A DNA stretch of 64,000 nucleotides from a virus, in the IMG/VR virus record IMGVR_UViG_3300001782_000005, positions 124,001 through 188,000 of that record. One strand, given 5' to 3'. The notes under the pieces are model-generated. The model saw only the letters and a list, made by a program, of their open reading frames with translations. It did no database searches and was not told where the DNA came from. Below are positions 23,162 to 32,037 of this stretch, piece after piece (within the stretch, counting starts at the first letter, position 1; every line of letters starts with the position of its first letter). A program made the position numbers and the translations under genes.

Positions 23162-24898
23162 TTATTCCCCACAACTATTATCCCCAAGGTTACAAACCAT
23201 ATCTGATGCAGAGAGGTTTCTTATAATATTCCTTCCATTCTCTTTCAGATATTCAATTACTTCATCTTTATCCATTTTGTTATAAATCTGACCTTGCCGA
23301 ACACCATCTACATAAACAGTTACTCCCTTCAAATCTTTTATATACTCAAGAAGTAAATCACTCAATTGTTGATCCGTCGTCCCTGCTGGCATATTAATCG
23401 TCTTACTAACTGCACCATCAACAAACCTTTGAACTGCCGCTTGAATATTAAAATGATCTTTTGGTTCAAGTTCAAAAGAATCAACATACCAATCAGGTAT
23501 ATCAATTCCTTCTGAAAGAAACCTTTCATAAAGCGGATGAACATAAACCCGACTACCGACCCGATCATTTCTTACATATGATTTGGCAAATAGAGGTTCA
23601 ATTCCACTAGTTACATCAGCTATAAGAGAAATCGTTCCGGTTGGGGCAATTGCCATTGCCGTAACACAACGAGAACCATATTTCTTTATATCCATTCGTA
23701 ATTCACCAGGAAGCTTTTTAACAAACGAAGCATTTACATAAGGCATTTTCTCAAACTTTGGAAATGCGCCTTTCTCATCCGCCAATTTTACTAAAGTCTG
23801 ATAAATTATATTTCTAATAAATCTCATTACTTTCTCAGCCTCTTCTATAGATTTATCAGAACCATATCTTACACCCTTGGAAAATAAATATTCAGCTAAA
23901 CCCATAACTCCAATACCTATTCTCCTTGAATTATGGGCCTTAATATCAATCTCCTTTAACGAGTATTTATTTACATCAATAACATTATCAAGAAAACGTA
24001 CCGCTAGTTCGACAGTAGATTCAAGTTTTCTCCAATTTGTATAGACATTTCCTGTGATAAAACTAGGTAGGACAAGTGAACCTAAATTACAGACATCATA
24101 GGGAGCGAGAACTGCTTCCCCACAAGGATTTGTACCCGTGACTGGATCATAATAGTAGGAATTATTTTTTCTCAAATAATCCCAATTTAGAAGGCCAGGT
24201 TCAGCACACTCAATCATATTTTTTATGATCTTATCCCATATCAATCTAGCCTTCACTTTTCCATAGGATCTCTGTTTAAATTTGAATTCCCACTGTTTAT
24301 CTTCTTCGACGGCATTGAGAAATTCTTGATTAACAGCAACTGAAATATTGAAATGTGGTAATATCCCATGCTGCAACTTAGCATCTATAAAATCACAAAC
24401 CTCTGGGTGTCTAACATCAACAGAAGCAAGAGCTGCTGCCCTCCTAGCACCGCCACTCTCAATTGTTTCAGCGACTCCATCTGCTGCTTTAATAAAACTA
24501 ACTAACCCAGATGATTGACCACCCTTTCCCAGAATAATATCACCTTTTGGTCTTAACTGGGAAAAATTGCACCCGACCCCTCCTCCATCACTCCATAGAA
24601 TCAGAGCATCTTTTATAAATTGACCTATTTCTTCTATGGAGTCTCCACAAGGGAGATGATAACAGTTAAACAATGATCCGCTAGGTCTTCCACAATTTCT
24701 CAAAATCCTCCCGCCTGGCAAAAAGTCCCTATTGTAGATCATATCAAAGAATAGATCATAATATTTCTTATCACTCTCAACACTAGAAACAGTTCGTGCA
24801 ACTCTTTTGCAACACTCCTGCCAGTCCTCTCCTTCCATAAAATACCTAGCTTCGGCAACCGCTTGCGCGTTCGACGACAAAATAACTTCTTTGCCCAT
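23162..24898 (-). CDS. nrdJ: Ribonucleotide reductase, class II (NrdJ-type)
   Basis: Makes deoxyribonucleotides. Recognised by FNCYHLPCGDSIEEIGQF, the SDGGGVGCNFSQLRPKGD segment, GGARRAAAL, and the active-site NPCGEAVL (about residue 257). The C-terminus holds a likely redox Cys pair (MVCNLGDNSCGE). The 578 residues, lack of an ATP-cone domain and absence of an nrdB or nrdG gene beside it point to the adenosylcobalamin-dependent class II type rather than class I or III. ATG at 24898 after GGAGAAA. The phage therefore probably depends on host B12. Class I alpha remains an alternative if a beta subunit lies outside the window. Confidence 0.85.
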   Translation of the reverse strand: MGKEVILSSNAQAVAEARYFMEGEDWQECCKRVARTVSSVESDKKYYDLFFDMIYNRDFLPGGRILRNCGRPSGSLFNCYHLPCGDSIEEIGQFIKDALILWSDGGGVGCNFSQLRPKGDIILGKGGQSSGLVSFIKAADGVAETIESGGARRAAALASVDVRHPEVCDFIDAKLQHGILPHFNISVAVNQEFLNAVEEDKQWEFKFKQRSYGKVKARLIWDKIIKNMIECAEPGLLNWDYLRKNNSYYYDPVTGTNPCGEAVLAPYDVCNLGSLVLPSFITGNVYTNWRKLESTVELAVRFLDNVIDVNKYSLKEIDIKAHNSRRIGIGVMGLAEYLFSKGVRYGSDKSIEEAEKVMRFIRNIIYQTLVKLADEKGAFPKFEKMPYVNASFVKKLPGELRMDIKKYGSRCVTAMAIAPTGTISLIADVTSGIEPLFAKSYVRNDRVGSRVYVHPLYERFLSEGIDIPDWYVDSFELEPKDHFNIQAAVQRFVDGAVSKTINMPAGTTDQQLSDLLLEYIKDLKGVTVYVDGVRQGQIYNKMDKDEVIEYLKENGRNIIRNLSASDMVCNLGDNSCGE

Positions 24899-24900
24899 CT

Positions 24901-25299
24901 TTATTTCTCCTTGCCTTTAAAAAGTAAGTATGTCTCACCTTTTGTATCTTTAAATACTGACAAAAAATGATATATCCCTTTAATTTTCCTCCCCTTAAAA
25001 TCAACTACTATGTGCCTTTTTGGTTCATATTTTAAAATTACACAACTCCCTCCATCCCATTTTTTTAATGTCCCTGCACCATAACCAGTTTTGATTTCTC
25101 CAGTAAATAATGCTTCTTCCTCAGTATGATCGTGAGTCCGGGTTACCATTACTCGAACTGCCTCTTTAGTTGGGATTTCTTTTCTAGATGCAAAGGATAT
25201 CCATTTTGTACCCCTAGGTATTTTAAAGCGAATATCATAATGAAGACCAGCCTTTTTGGCCCTATGTTCTATTACTACAAATTTGCTACTTACTTTCAT
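24901..25299 (-). CDS. Stand-alone LigD-type 3'-phosphoesterase domain
   Basis: Resembles the phosphoesterase domain of bacterial non-homologous end-joining ligase LigD, which trims 3' ribonucleotides and phosphates. Visible hallmarks: FVVIEHRAKKAGLHYDIRFK (His12, His20, Asp22, Arg24), a catalytic-region His in RTHDH (56/58), Glu68 in FTGEI, and the YGAGTLKKWD segment (73-82). No ligase, polymerase or Ku gene is near. ATG at 25299 overlaps the ruvC stop by 14 bases, and nrdJ follows two bases later, so it is co-expressed with repair and nucleotide genes. Probable DNA 3'-end repair enzyme. Confidence 0.75.
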   Translation of the reverse strand: MKVSSKFVVIEHRAKKAGLHYDIRFKIPRGTKWISFASRKEIPTKEAVRVMVTRTHDHTEEEALFTGEIKTGYGAGTLKKWDGGSCVILKYEPKRHIVVDFKGRKIKGIYHFLSVFKDTKGETYLLFKGKEK

Positions 25300-25771
25300 C
25301 TTTAAATTCCTCCAATGCTAATCTAGCTAAGCAATAAGCATCACAAATATTATCGTCTTCAAAAGATTCGCCCCACCTCTTATAACACTTGAGAAGCATT
25401 AGATTCTTCTTTGCATTACCATTATTTGTGACAAATTTCTTTAAAGTTTTTGGTGGGATTATTTTGATTTGAATGTTGGTTTTAAAAAAGTAAGTTCTAA
25501 TTAAGAAATGTAATCCAGCCAATTCAAACAATCGACTAGATTTTGAGAAATAGGCAAGGTCCTCCATATAAACTTTTACTAAACGAGGGACTTTTTTTAT
25601 AAAAGAAAGATTTTCCAAAATATCCAGAAGTCGTTTTTCTGTCGGAGTATCAGAACTTGTAGAAATAAGTTTTTGCTCAACGATCTCCCCATCTTCATTA
25701 ATCATTACAATTCCGGTACCAATAAGACTCGGGTCGATACCAACGAAGTAATTACTCCCCCCTTCAACCAT
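25286..25771 (-). CDS. RuvC-like Holliday junction resolvase
   Basis: RNase H-fold resolvase of 161 residues. The acidic catalytic set is visible: D13 in GIDPSL, E70 in YMEDLAY, and D139/D140 with D144 in EDDNICDAYCLA. The PPKTLKKFVTNNGNAKK segment matches RuvC's conserved basic helix. ATG at 25771 after AGGAGA. It likely resolves recombination or replication junctions before packaging, with UvsX and the exonuclease in the same run. T4-like phages use endonuclease VII here, so a RuvC-type enzyme is a difference. Confidence 0.85.
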   Translation of the reverse strand: MVEGGSNYFVGIDPSLIGTGIVMINEDGEIVEQKLISTSSDTPTEKRLLDILENLSFIKKVPRLVKVYMEDLAYFSKSSRLFELAGLHFLIRTYFFKTNIQIKIIPPKTLKKFVTNNGNAKKNLMLLKCYKRWGESFEDDNICDAYCLARLALEEFKDESK

Positions 25772-25786
25772 TTAGGTATTCTCCTC

Positions 25787-26512
25787 TTATCCATGATCAA
25801 TAATTACATTCGGTATTGCTCCAGCAGTTAATTTTTCAACAATCTCCCGCTTCTTCTCTTTTCCCTCATCCATAATTTCAGAACTCAAGGGTATCTCACC
25901 AAACGGGGTCCTTAGAGTTCCATCACCGTATTTCTTTCTAATTCTGCCTAACAGCATCATAATATCTGCAAGAGCCATTTCACAAAATAAAACCTGAAAT
26001 TCATTGGGAATACCTCTAAAATCTGGAGGTTGAATACGCTCATATTCTATGGTTACATATGGACCAGCATTTGTAACCACAGGAGAAATCCTTATCCTAT
26101 TGGGATGTATAAACTCATGAGTATAATCCCAACTAGAAAACATTTTTATCTGCATAGAAGTTGCAACGGCCAATGCCCAATCTTTTATCTCTCCTTGTGA
26201 TAGAGGACCCATTGGCGGATGACCATGTAGAATCAAATTACCTTCATCAAAATAAACATCAACAACATTCAGAATTTCGTACCCCTCGGGTTCATGAATA
26301 TAATACTCGTTACTTCTGCCAGGAACTTTATTTTGGTCAAGAGTCACATTTAGACCCATTCTCTTTACCTGCGGAATATAATACGAAAATTCTCGCAGAG
26401 TATAATCTGTGACATACTCCATGATCTTGCTATCTTCAATCTCAATAAAATTAAACGGGAAAGCAAGATTATCTTTTATATATTTCAAAACTCTAGATGG
26501 ATTTAACATCAT
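25787..26512 (-). CDS. Conserved phage structural-type protein (241 aa)
   Basis: Starts at 26512 or the adjacent ATG at 26509, overlapping the exonuclease stop as ATGATG; GGAGG upstream. The C-terminal part (FQVLFCEMALADIMMLLGRI, then RKKYGDGTLRTPFGEIPL) resembles, from memory, neck or tail-completion proteins of large myoviruses. The N-terminal half is a mixed alpha/beta domain. It lies among replication genes, so a virion role is not supported by position. No catalytic motif. Confidence 0.45.
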   Translation of the reverse strand: MMLNPSRVLKYIKDNLAFPFNFIEIEDSKIMEYVTDYTLREFSYYIPQVKRMGLNVTLDQNKVPGRSNEYYIHEPEGYEILNVVDVYFDEGNLILHGHPPMGPLSQGEIKDWALAVATSMQIKMFSSWDYTHEFIHPNRIRISPVVTNAGPYVTIEYERIQPPDFRGIPNEFQVLFCEMALADIMMLLGRIRKKYGDGTLRTPFGEIPLSSEIMDEGKEKKREIVEKLTAGAIPNVIIDHG

Positions 26513-27648
26513 TTTCCTCCGTTATAATATATAACCTCCAAAATATCTTTATCAATAAACACTCGATTCATCTCTAATGCTTTCTTCATACTCTCTAATC
26601 TTGCTCGACTATCATTTTCTAAAATTTGTAATATCCTTTTTCTTTTCTCAATCATTTCAGTAGTTGTGGGTTCATCAACTTCTCTTGACAATAACTCAAA
26701 TGAAACTAACTTTAAGTTGTTGGAAATTAAACTCTTTTTCTCTTCTTGTTCTATTATTTGATTTATATATTTGTTCTTAAATTTGAGGTCGCCAAACTGA
26801 AAAATTGGTCTACAATTAAACACATCATCATATAATTTTTCCATTCCGCCAACCAACTTAACTATCTCATCCAATAGAGATGCGACCCTCTTCTGACCAA
26901 TGCCGGGGATTCCGTCAACATCATCCCCAGTATCACCAACTATTGCCATAGCAAGTGGAAGATATTCATCAGGAAAATTATTCTTGAATTTAAGATATCT
27001 GGTCATTACCTCATTCTTCTTTATTATCCTCTTCCTTCGCCCAGTCTTACAAAATATATAGACATTATCATTCACACACTGAAAAAGATCATGATCATTG
27101 GAATAAACAACATGGACAACATTTGGACTTGTATCAACTAAAGAATTTCTTATAAGATAATACGGGATAAAATCAGTTTCCAAATTAGGAATTCTGATAA
27201 TCTTTATATTTGGCATCAAATTGCAAGCTCTATCAATAAGTTGAAAATTCTTCTGAACTATTTCAGCAAATAATTCTCTCTTATCTCTCTCCAATCCATA
27301 AAGATCATCAATCTGCCTAGAGATTTTATATTTCTTACTTATATTTGTATGATAGTATGATTTTCCCGTCTCAAAAAAGATATAAAAATTTATATTAACT
27401 TTTCTTTTAACAGAGTATAGTTTATGAAACCAAAGAAATGATAATAAAGATTCAAAAACTGCAGTATTTATATAATTTGATTTAAGGGTACTCTCAACTA
27501 GATTTATAATCGCATGCTGCATATATAAAGATTGAAGATTATTTTTCAAATCCAAATAGAGATTCAAAGTATCATAATCAGAATATGATAGAATTTCATC
27601 AAGTATAGAATATGTCGGGTAATAACTAAGAATTGACGACGGGTGCAT
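26509..27648 (-). CDS. 5'-3' exonuclease, T4 RNase H/FEN-like
   Basis: Removes RNA primers and 5' flaps during lagging-strand synthesis. The start is one of two adjacent ATGs (27651/27648) after GGAG. The nuclease signature is YSNDHDLFQCV (metal-binding Asp, about residue 195) and the H3TH DNA-binding motif GDTGDDVDGIPGIGQKRVAS (about residue 240). About 379 residues against 305 in T4 RNase H; the N-terminal 120 residues are rich in Tyr, Ile and Asn and diverged, so the first acidic residues are hard to place. Clamp, primase and clamp loader lie just upstream. Confidence 0.8.
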   Translation of the reverse strand: MHPSSILSYYPTYSILDEILSYSDYDTLNLYLDLKNNLQSLYMQHAIINLVESTLKSNYINTAVFESLLSFLWFHKLYSVKRKVNINFYIFFETGKSYYHTNISKKYKISRQIDDLYGLERDKRELFAEIVQKNFQLIDRACNLMPNIKIIRIPNLETDFIPYYLIRNSLVDTSPNVVHVVYSNDHDLFQCVNDNVYIFCKTGRRKRIIKKNEVMTRYLKFKNNFPDEYLPLAMAIVGDTGDDVDGIPGIGQKRVASLLDEIVKLVGGMEKLYDDVFNCRPIFQFGDLKFKNKYINQIIEQEEKKSLISNNLKLVSFELLSREVDEPTTTEMIEKRKRILQILENDSRARLESMKKALEMNRVFIDKDILEVIYYNGGK

Positions 27649-28135
27649 CATTATCTCCCAAAGAATGATATTTCTTTCCAACTTCCATAATTTTTTTGTC
27701 AATATCATATATTTGTTCTCGAATTTGACCCATTTCTCCTTCTTTTCTTTTTAATTCTTGTTCGTGGAAATCTCTTCTTCTAATCAGGTCAACCATCTCG
27801 AGTGGTTGGTTAACCTTCTCATCACCCAAGTAAATATCCCACTCTTGCTTATCTCCCACAAACCACATAAAATATTTTATTTTCTTCATCTTAGATTTAT
27901 AAGAATCATAGTGTGCTTTCCAACCTGCCAGAAGATTTCCATCTAAATCATAAACATTAAGCTCTATAACTGCATAGGGCGGCTGACGCTTATTCCATAC
28001 CTCAAGAGACTTAGGAAACCTATCAACTATATCTTCCAGACTATCATACTCATAAACGTCCGTATGTGTATCTTTATGCTGGCAGCAACCACACCAATAT
28101 CCATTATGACTTATTTCTTCTACCTTGAAATACAT
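27626..28135 (-). CDS. Hypothetical protein (169 aa)
   Basis: ATG at 28135 overlaps the clamp stop as TGATG. The N-terminal half has YWCGCCQHKDTHTD, a Cys/His patch (CGCC with His) that may bind metal, and a stretch VIELNVYDLDGNLLAGW that looks like a beta domain. The second half is a charged coiled coil (RRRDFHEQELKRKEGEMGQI). It overlaps the exonuclease start. Possibly a replication accessory protein; no family recognised. Confidence 0.5.
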   Translation of the reverse strand: MYFKVEEISHNGYWCGCCQHKDTHTDVYEYDSLEDIVDRFPKSLEVWNKRQPPYAVIELNVYDLDGNLLAGWKAHYDSYKSKMKKIKYFMWFVGDKQEWDIYLGDEKVNQPLEMVDLIRRRDFHEQELKRKEGEMGQIREQIYDIDKKIMEVGKKYHSLGDNDAPVVNS

Positions 28136-28875
28136 CAGTCACCCTCAGGATTTACAAGGCTAGATCTACAATAGACATTTATATCAATGTCAGATATAGC
28201 AGTTGATATTCTATTTAAGCAAACATTTTCTTGAATATTATACATCGTAAAATTCATATCACCATCGTGATCAATAATAAACGGAATTGAAACAATATTC
28301 GTTACAAAATTCATATCACGGTTAGACATAATACCACTTACCAGTTTTGCATACTGATCTTTAGATTGAGCCTCAGTTGATATAGAAGCACTATCTCCTT
28401 CAAATATTACTCGAATATTATTAACATTAAAATTAGAAGTAATAACTCTTATTCTATCCGAGATTATTTTCTCAATACTACAATTTAGAATACAATCAGA
28501 CTCATCAGCTACAAGTATACTTTCAGCTTCCTCATCTGGCATAAACTTATTATTCATAAACTCTAAATTCGGCGTAGTAAATCTAAATGAAGAATACTGA
28601 TCTGTAAATGAGTAATCTCTTTCATTTACAGTTATTTCAACTTCCTGCTCAGAAAAACATTTTAATAAATCTATCTTCTGCTTCAAATTTGTTAAAGGTA
28701 TATTCAATGCAGGTATAATAGGATTCAAATCCATTTCAAAAACAGCCGAGTTATCATTAGTCCTCTGACGCACTACACCATTACGAATATCTACGTCATC
28801 AAAATCTTCCTTAAGAAGAGAAATACATCTAAGAAATTCATCATACCTTTCCGCACTAAGATTTACAGTAACCAT
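28135..28875 (-). CDS. Sliding clamp, gp45/PCNA-like
   Basis: DNA polymerase processivity clamp. 246 residues, near the 228 of T4 gp45. Starts MVTVNLSAERYDEFLRCISL, with the clamp-style alternation of short strands and helices in two similar halves (about 1-120 and 130-240) and acidic surface strands such as VEITVNERDYSFTDQYSSFR. No exact motif defines clamps, so the call also uses position: clamp, then primase and clamp loader upstream, exonuclease downstream. ATG at 28875 after GGAGAG. Confidence 0.7.
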   Translation of the reverse strand: MVTVNLSAERYDEFLRCISLLKEDFDDVDIRNGVVRQRTNDNSAVFEMDLNPIIPALNIPLTNLKQKIDLLKCFSEQEVEITVNERDYSFTDQYSSFRFTTPNLEFMNNKFMPDEEAESILVADESDCILNCSIEKIISDRIRVITSNFNVNNIRVIFEGDSASISTEAQSKDQYAKLVSGIMSNRDMNFVTNIVSIPFIIDHDGDMNFTMYNIQENVCLNRISTAISDIDINVYCRSSLVNPEGD

Positions 28876-28889
28876 TCAAACTCTCCTTT

Positions 28890-29270
28890 CTATCCAACCT
28901 TTTTCACGACAACCATATACACAAACTTATCCTCTTTTACTTCTATAGAACTAGAGAAGTCAATAGTTGTAAAACATTCCTCCACATTTTCAATTACTTC
29001 CATAACTCTCTCAGAAATATGTTTACTTCCTATTTCTTTAGAATTTATAGGAATTGAAAAAAGCATCAAGACAGCATCGTTATCATTATACTTACAGTTG
29101 AACATACACATATTGTTTCCCATAAGTTTAAATAAACGATCTTTCGATGCCGATTTACAAAGAAGTGCATAATAATCTATCTCAGTAACAGACCCGGTAT
29201 ATTTAGCATCAGAGTCAATTGTGGCCTCAAAAATCTCTTTTAATTTCTCTCTCACAACTTCTTTTCCCAT
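28890..29270 (-). CDS. Hypothetical protein next to the clamp (126 aa)
   Basis: ATG at 29270 after AGAGGG. Compact alpha/beta protein with several Cys and Met in the middle (LLCKSASKDRLFKLMGNNMC). It lies between primase and sliding clamp, six bases from the primase stop. It is too short and dissimilar to be called the T4 gp62 small clamp-loader subunit. A replication accessory role is inference only. Confidence 0.5.
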   Translation of the reverse strand: MGKEVVREKLKEIFEATIDSDAKYTGSVTEIDYYALLCKSASKDRLFKLMGNNMCMFNCKYNDNDAVLMLFSIPINSKEIGSKHISERVMEVIENVEECFTTIDFSSSIEVKEDKFVYMVVVKKVG

Positions 29271-29275
29271 ATTAT

Positions 29276-30274
29276 CTACCCTCTACTAATATTTAAATAT
29301 TCATACTGGGGAATTATAGGAGTAATGTTAAAATCTTTACCTGTTTTATTATAAACAACAACTAACTTATTAATATAACGACCAACATTTCTTGTCATCC
29401 GCTTATAATAATCAATAGTAACATCGTTATCAGACAATATATAAATATCTGGCATTAAAACTCTCTCATTTTTCATAAGACTAACTATTAGGGATGTATA
29501 AGAGGTAGAGAATGCACAAGCATACAATCTAGCAGATTTTTTTATGTTTAAAGAATCAAATATATGTTCTGTGAATATATCAAAAATTCCCTCTGATATT
29601 ACAACTTCATTACCAAAAGGGTTACCACCATCTAGTTTATAATAGTCAAGAAATTTAGAAGCATAGAGATTATACTTCCAATGATCAAATTCTTGTGACT
29701 CATCTATATTTCTAAAATATAACCTACTTTGATTATTTGCTATAAAACAAATAAAATTCTCTTGAAGATAATCTTTAAGACGAAACAACGTTGGACTAAC
29801 TGGAATCTCATTCAATCTTATCAACTCATTAATATCAAAAACTAAACCTCTAATAGACTGAAGATCAACATTTCTAAATTTTAACCTTTGTTTAACATAG
29901 AGAGATTTTGCCTTAAACCTATCTTCTTCAATTTTCGGTCTTATCAACTTCTTTACTTGAACTTGCTGTCTAGCTAATTTTGTCCTTCTCTTTTTCCTTT
30001 CTTTAACCTCCTTTTCATCAACAAAATCATTTGAGATATCTTTTCCTTCTATTCTTCGTATTAGTTTAGGAATCACTCCACTAACATTACAATCTCCAAA
30101 AAAACAATGAAAAATCGGAGCTTCTAAAGATATATACATATGATAATGCTTCTTCTGCTTTCCATATTCGCACCAAGGACAACGACAGATAATATTACTC
30201 GATGAAACCTTAACAGGTTCACCAAGTCTATCTCTTAGAAAATCTATAAAACTGTCCTGATAAATACCAATCAT
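29276..30274 (-). CDS. DnaG-type DNA primase
   Basis: Makes RNA primers. N-terminal zinc finger: CRCPWCEYGKQKKHYHMYIS, then FHCFFGDCNV (about residues 28-65). The Toprim core follows: NEVVISEGIFDIF (acidic Glu, about residue 215) and the DxD segment DIYILSDNDVTIDYY (about 275-285). ATG at 30274 after TAGGAG. At 332 residues it is close to T4 gp61 (342). The linker region (KERKKRRTKLARQQVQVKKL) is strongly basic. The partner replicative helicase is not in the window. Confidence 0.85.
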   Translation of the reverse strand: MIGIYQDSFIDFLRDRLGEPVKVSSSNIICRCPWCEYGKQKKHYHMYISLEAPIFHCFFGDCNVSGVIPKLIRRIEGKDISNDFVDEKEVKERKKRRTKLARQQVQVKKLIRPKIEEDRFKAKSLYVKQRLKFRNVDLQSIRGLVFDINELIRLNEIPVSPTLFRLKDYLQENFICFIANNQSRLYFRNIDESQEFDHWKYNLYASKFLDYYKLDGGNPFGNEVVISEGIFDIFTEHIFDSLNIKKSARLYACAFSTSYTSLIVSLMKNERVLMPDIYILSDNDVTIDYYKRMTRNVGRYINKLVVVYNKTGKDFNITPIIPQYEYLNISRG

Positions 30275-30282
30275 TATTACTC

Positions 30283-30615
30283 CTAAATAGTCATTAACCC
30301 ACCAGATAATGACTCTTTAATATCGAGTTCCATCATCTTCTTAAAATCCTCCAAAGGAATCCAAAGGCAAACCTCTTGTAACTCAGGATTTATCTGATCA
30401 TCAATCCTATAATCTTTTCCCCTACCTACATAAACTTTAAGAACAACTCTTTTCCCTCTAGCATATGGGTGTGCTAACTCATTATCTTGTTCAACATAAC
30501 ATATACCGCACGGAACATCATTTGCTCTAACACATTGTTTACCAGTCAAAAGTTGAAAACCTTTACTATTAAACATCTTCCATCCAAGATTTTTATTTCT
30601 CACTTTTGATTTCAT
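30283..30615 (-). CDS. Hypothetical protein (110 aa)
   Basis: ATG at 30615 after GGAGAAA. N-terminal NLGWKMFNSKGFQLLTGKQC is followed by PCGICYVEQDNE with CxxC, then a beta-rich domain (GKRVVLKVYVGRGKDY). It sits between the primase and a 58-residue small gene. It may bind zinc; no family recognised. Confidence 0.5.
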   Translation of the reverse strand: MKSKVRNKNLGWKMFNSKGFQLLTGKQCVRANDVPCGICYVEQDNELAHPYARGKRVVLKVYVGRGKDYRIDDQINPELQEVCLWIPLEDFKKMMELDIKESLSGGLMTI

Positions 30616-30788
30616 TCATTTCTCCAAGGACCCAAAGGTTCAAACCTATCCTCATCAACATAATAAACTGCGCTAAGACTCTCATCATCTAAACACTCAA
30701 AAATTACCTTCCTCTCTTCTTCATAAACTTTCAGAGCAAAAAGGTAACCATCAATATCTCTGAGTTCTCTAGTACGAATCCAAGTCAT
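30612..30788 (-). CDS. Small acidic protein (58 aa)
   Basis: An open frame from ATG (30788) to TGA (30612) fills what would otherwise be a 150-base gap. It overlaps the 3' end of the DnaJ-type zinc gene by 20 bases and the next gene's ATG by 4. The product begins MTWIRTRELRDIDGYLFALK and continues acidic and aromatic. The ribosome site is weak; gene spacing supports it. No family recognised. Confidence 0.5.
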   Translation of the reverse strand: MTWIRTRELRDIDGYLFALKVYEEERKVIFECLDDESLSAVYYVDEDRFEPLGPWRNE

Positions 30789-31044
30789 CTAATTTCTTAT
30801 AATCCCCACCTGTCATTAAGTGATCAATCCAATAAACTAATCCCCTACCTTCACACTTATCACAATATGAACCATCCCATGCCATATGGGTATTGTTGCC
30901 ATCAGTCCATTCTTGAATTCCGGCCAAACCTGTACCATCACAATGTTCACACTTAGTAGTAGCCTCTGGAGGTAATTTTTGAAGTTCTGTATATCTTCTT
31001 CTTAAAGAAATCATTCTCTTCGCAGAATGTCTAATTGCCATCAT
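30769..31044 (-). CDS. DnaJ-type zinc-finger miniprotein (91 aa)
   Basis: Two CxxCxGxG modules, CEHCDGTG (about residues 33-40) and CDKCEGRG (about 63-70), form the zinc-binding hairpin seen in DnaJ. There is no J domain (HPD) and no substrate-binding C-terminal domain. The ATG at 31044 overlaps the clamp-loader stop as ATGA, so it is translationally coupled to it. Stand-alone zinc centres of this type bind zinc and protein partners; the role here is unknown. Confidence 0.65.
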   Translation of the reverse strand: MMAIRHSAKRMISLRRRYTELQKLPPEATTKCEHCDGTGLAGIQEWTDGNNTHMAWDGSYCDKCEGRGLVYWIDHLMTGGDYKKLDDLDSY

Positions 31045-32027
31045 TTGCTCCCAACTGCTTTTCGATAATCCATTAGCACTTTAATAATTTCATATACACA
31101 GGCCATAAAATGCATTGAGGGAACCAAACAACTTCCATGACTATTTGAATATTTATTTACAACAATCTTTGCTGGAGCAGGAATGCCCTTCTTAAAAAAT
31201 AAATTTGAATATAAACTCCTATATTCAAGATCCCTCTCATCCAATCTCGAGATGATCATATTTACCGATTTACCTATCTTATGTTGTTGATCATTCTTTA
31301 AAGCATCAATTATCTCAGTAATACAACCAGCAATAACTCTCTCACTTGTTAGGGCAATATCTTTACTTACCCTCAAAGTATTAGTCCTTGAACTTCTCTG
31401 TAAATTATTGACGATCTTTCTAACATCTGGATAAAAACTATCAATAACAAATTTCAAATCATCTTCATTATACTTAATCTGCTCTCCACCGAGAATATTC
31501 TTACAATATTCAAGTACAAACTCAAGCGGCAATTGCTTAAAAAAATACTCTTGGGTTCTACTTTGAATTGCCTCAGGAAGTTTAGAAATATAATTACAAG
31601 TAAATAAAAAGCGACCATATTTCTCATATCTTTCGATTATTGACCTTAATGAGTGAAAACTAGCATCCGTCAGATAATCCGCTTCATCAATGAAAACAAC
31701 ACGAAAAGGATCGTTACCTGCTGGAGGGATTTTCAAGAAAGGTTCAATAACATCTTCAACAAATGATATACCTCTTGTTCTCTTTGATGAACCATTTATC
31801 TCAAGAAGATTATCATTTGCATTATTGAGAATTCCATTTTTCGAAACTAATATTCTAGCAACCGTTGTCTTGCCCCCACCCGGAGGACCATGAAATAAAA
31901 AATTTGCTATATCTCTCTGCTCAATACATTTCTTAAAATCTTCTTTATAATCATCTGGCAACACTAAATCATCAATAATTCTAGGTCTATACTTTTCAAC
32001 CCAAAGTCTTCCAAGAACTTGCTCCAT
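31041..32027 (-). CDS. Clamp loader AAA+ subunit, gp44/RFC-like
   Basis: Loads the sliding clamp onto primed DNA using ATP. ATG at 32027 (MEQVLGRLWVEKYRPR), five bases after GGAG; the longer frame to 32093 is not needed. Motifs: WVEKYRPRIIDDLVLP (RFC box), Walker A HGPPGGGKTTVAR (about residue 48), Walker B VVFIDEADYL (about 104), and the SRTQEYFF sensor with the SRC-type Arg (about residue 150). About 328 residues, similar to T4 gp44 (319). The separate small subunit gp62 was not identified. Confidence 0.85.
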   Translation of the reverse strand: MEQVLGRLWVEKYRPRIIDDLVLPDDYKEDFKKCIEQRDIANFLFHGPPGGGKTTVARILVSKNGILNNANDNLLEINGSSKRTRGISFVEDVIEPFLKIPPAGNDPFRVVFIDEADYLTDASFHSLRSIIERYEKYGRFLFTCNYISKLPEAIQSRTQEYFFKQLPLEFVLEYCKNILGGEQIKYNEDDLKFVIDSFYPDVRKIVNNLQRSSRTNTLRVSKDIALTSERVIAGCITEIIDALKNDQQHKIGKSVNMIISRLDERDLEYRSLYSNLFFKKGIPAPAKIVVNKYSNSHGSCLVPSMHFMACVYEIIKVLMDYRKAVGSK

Positions 32028-32037
32028 CGCGACTCCA

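Noticed and set aside
30640-30665. GGTTCAAACC, similar to a tRNA T-loop
   Set aside because: No acceptor stem, D-arm or anticodon arm can be built around it, and it falls within the 58-residue coding frame.
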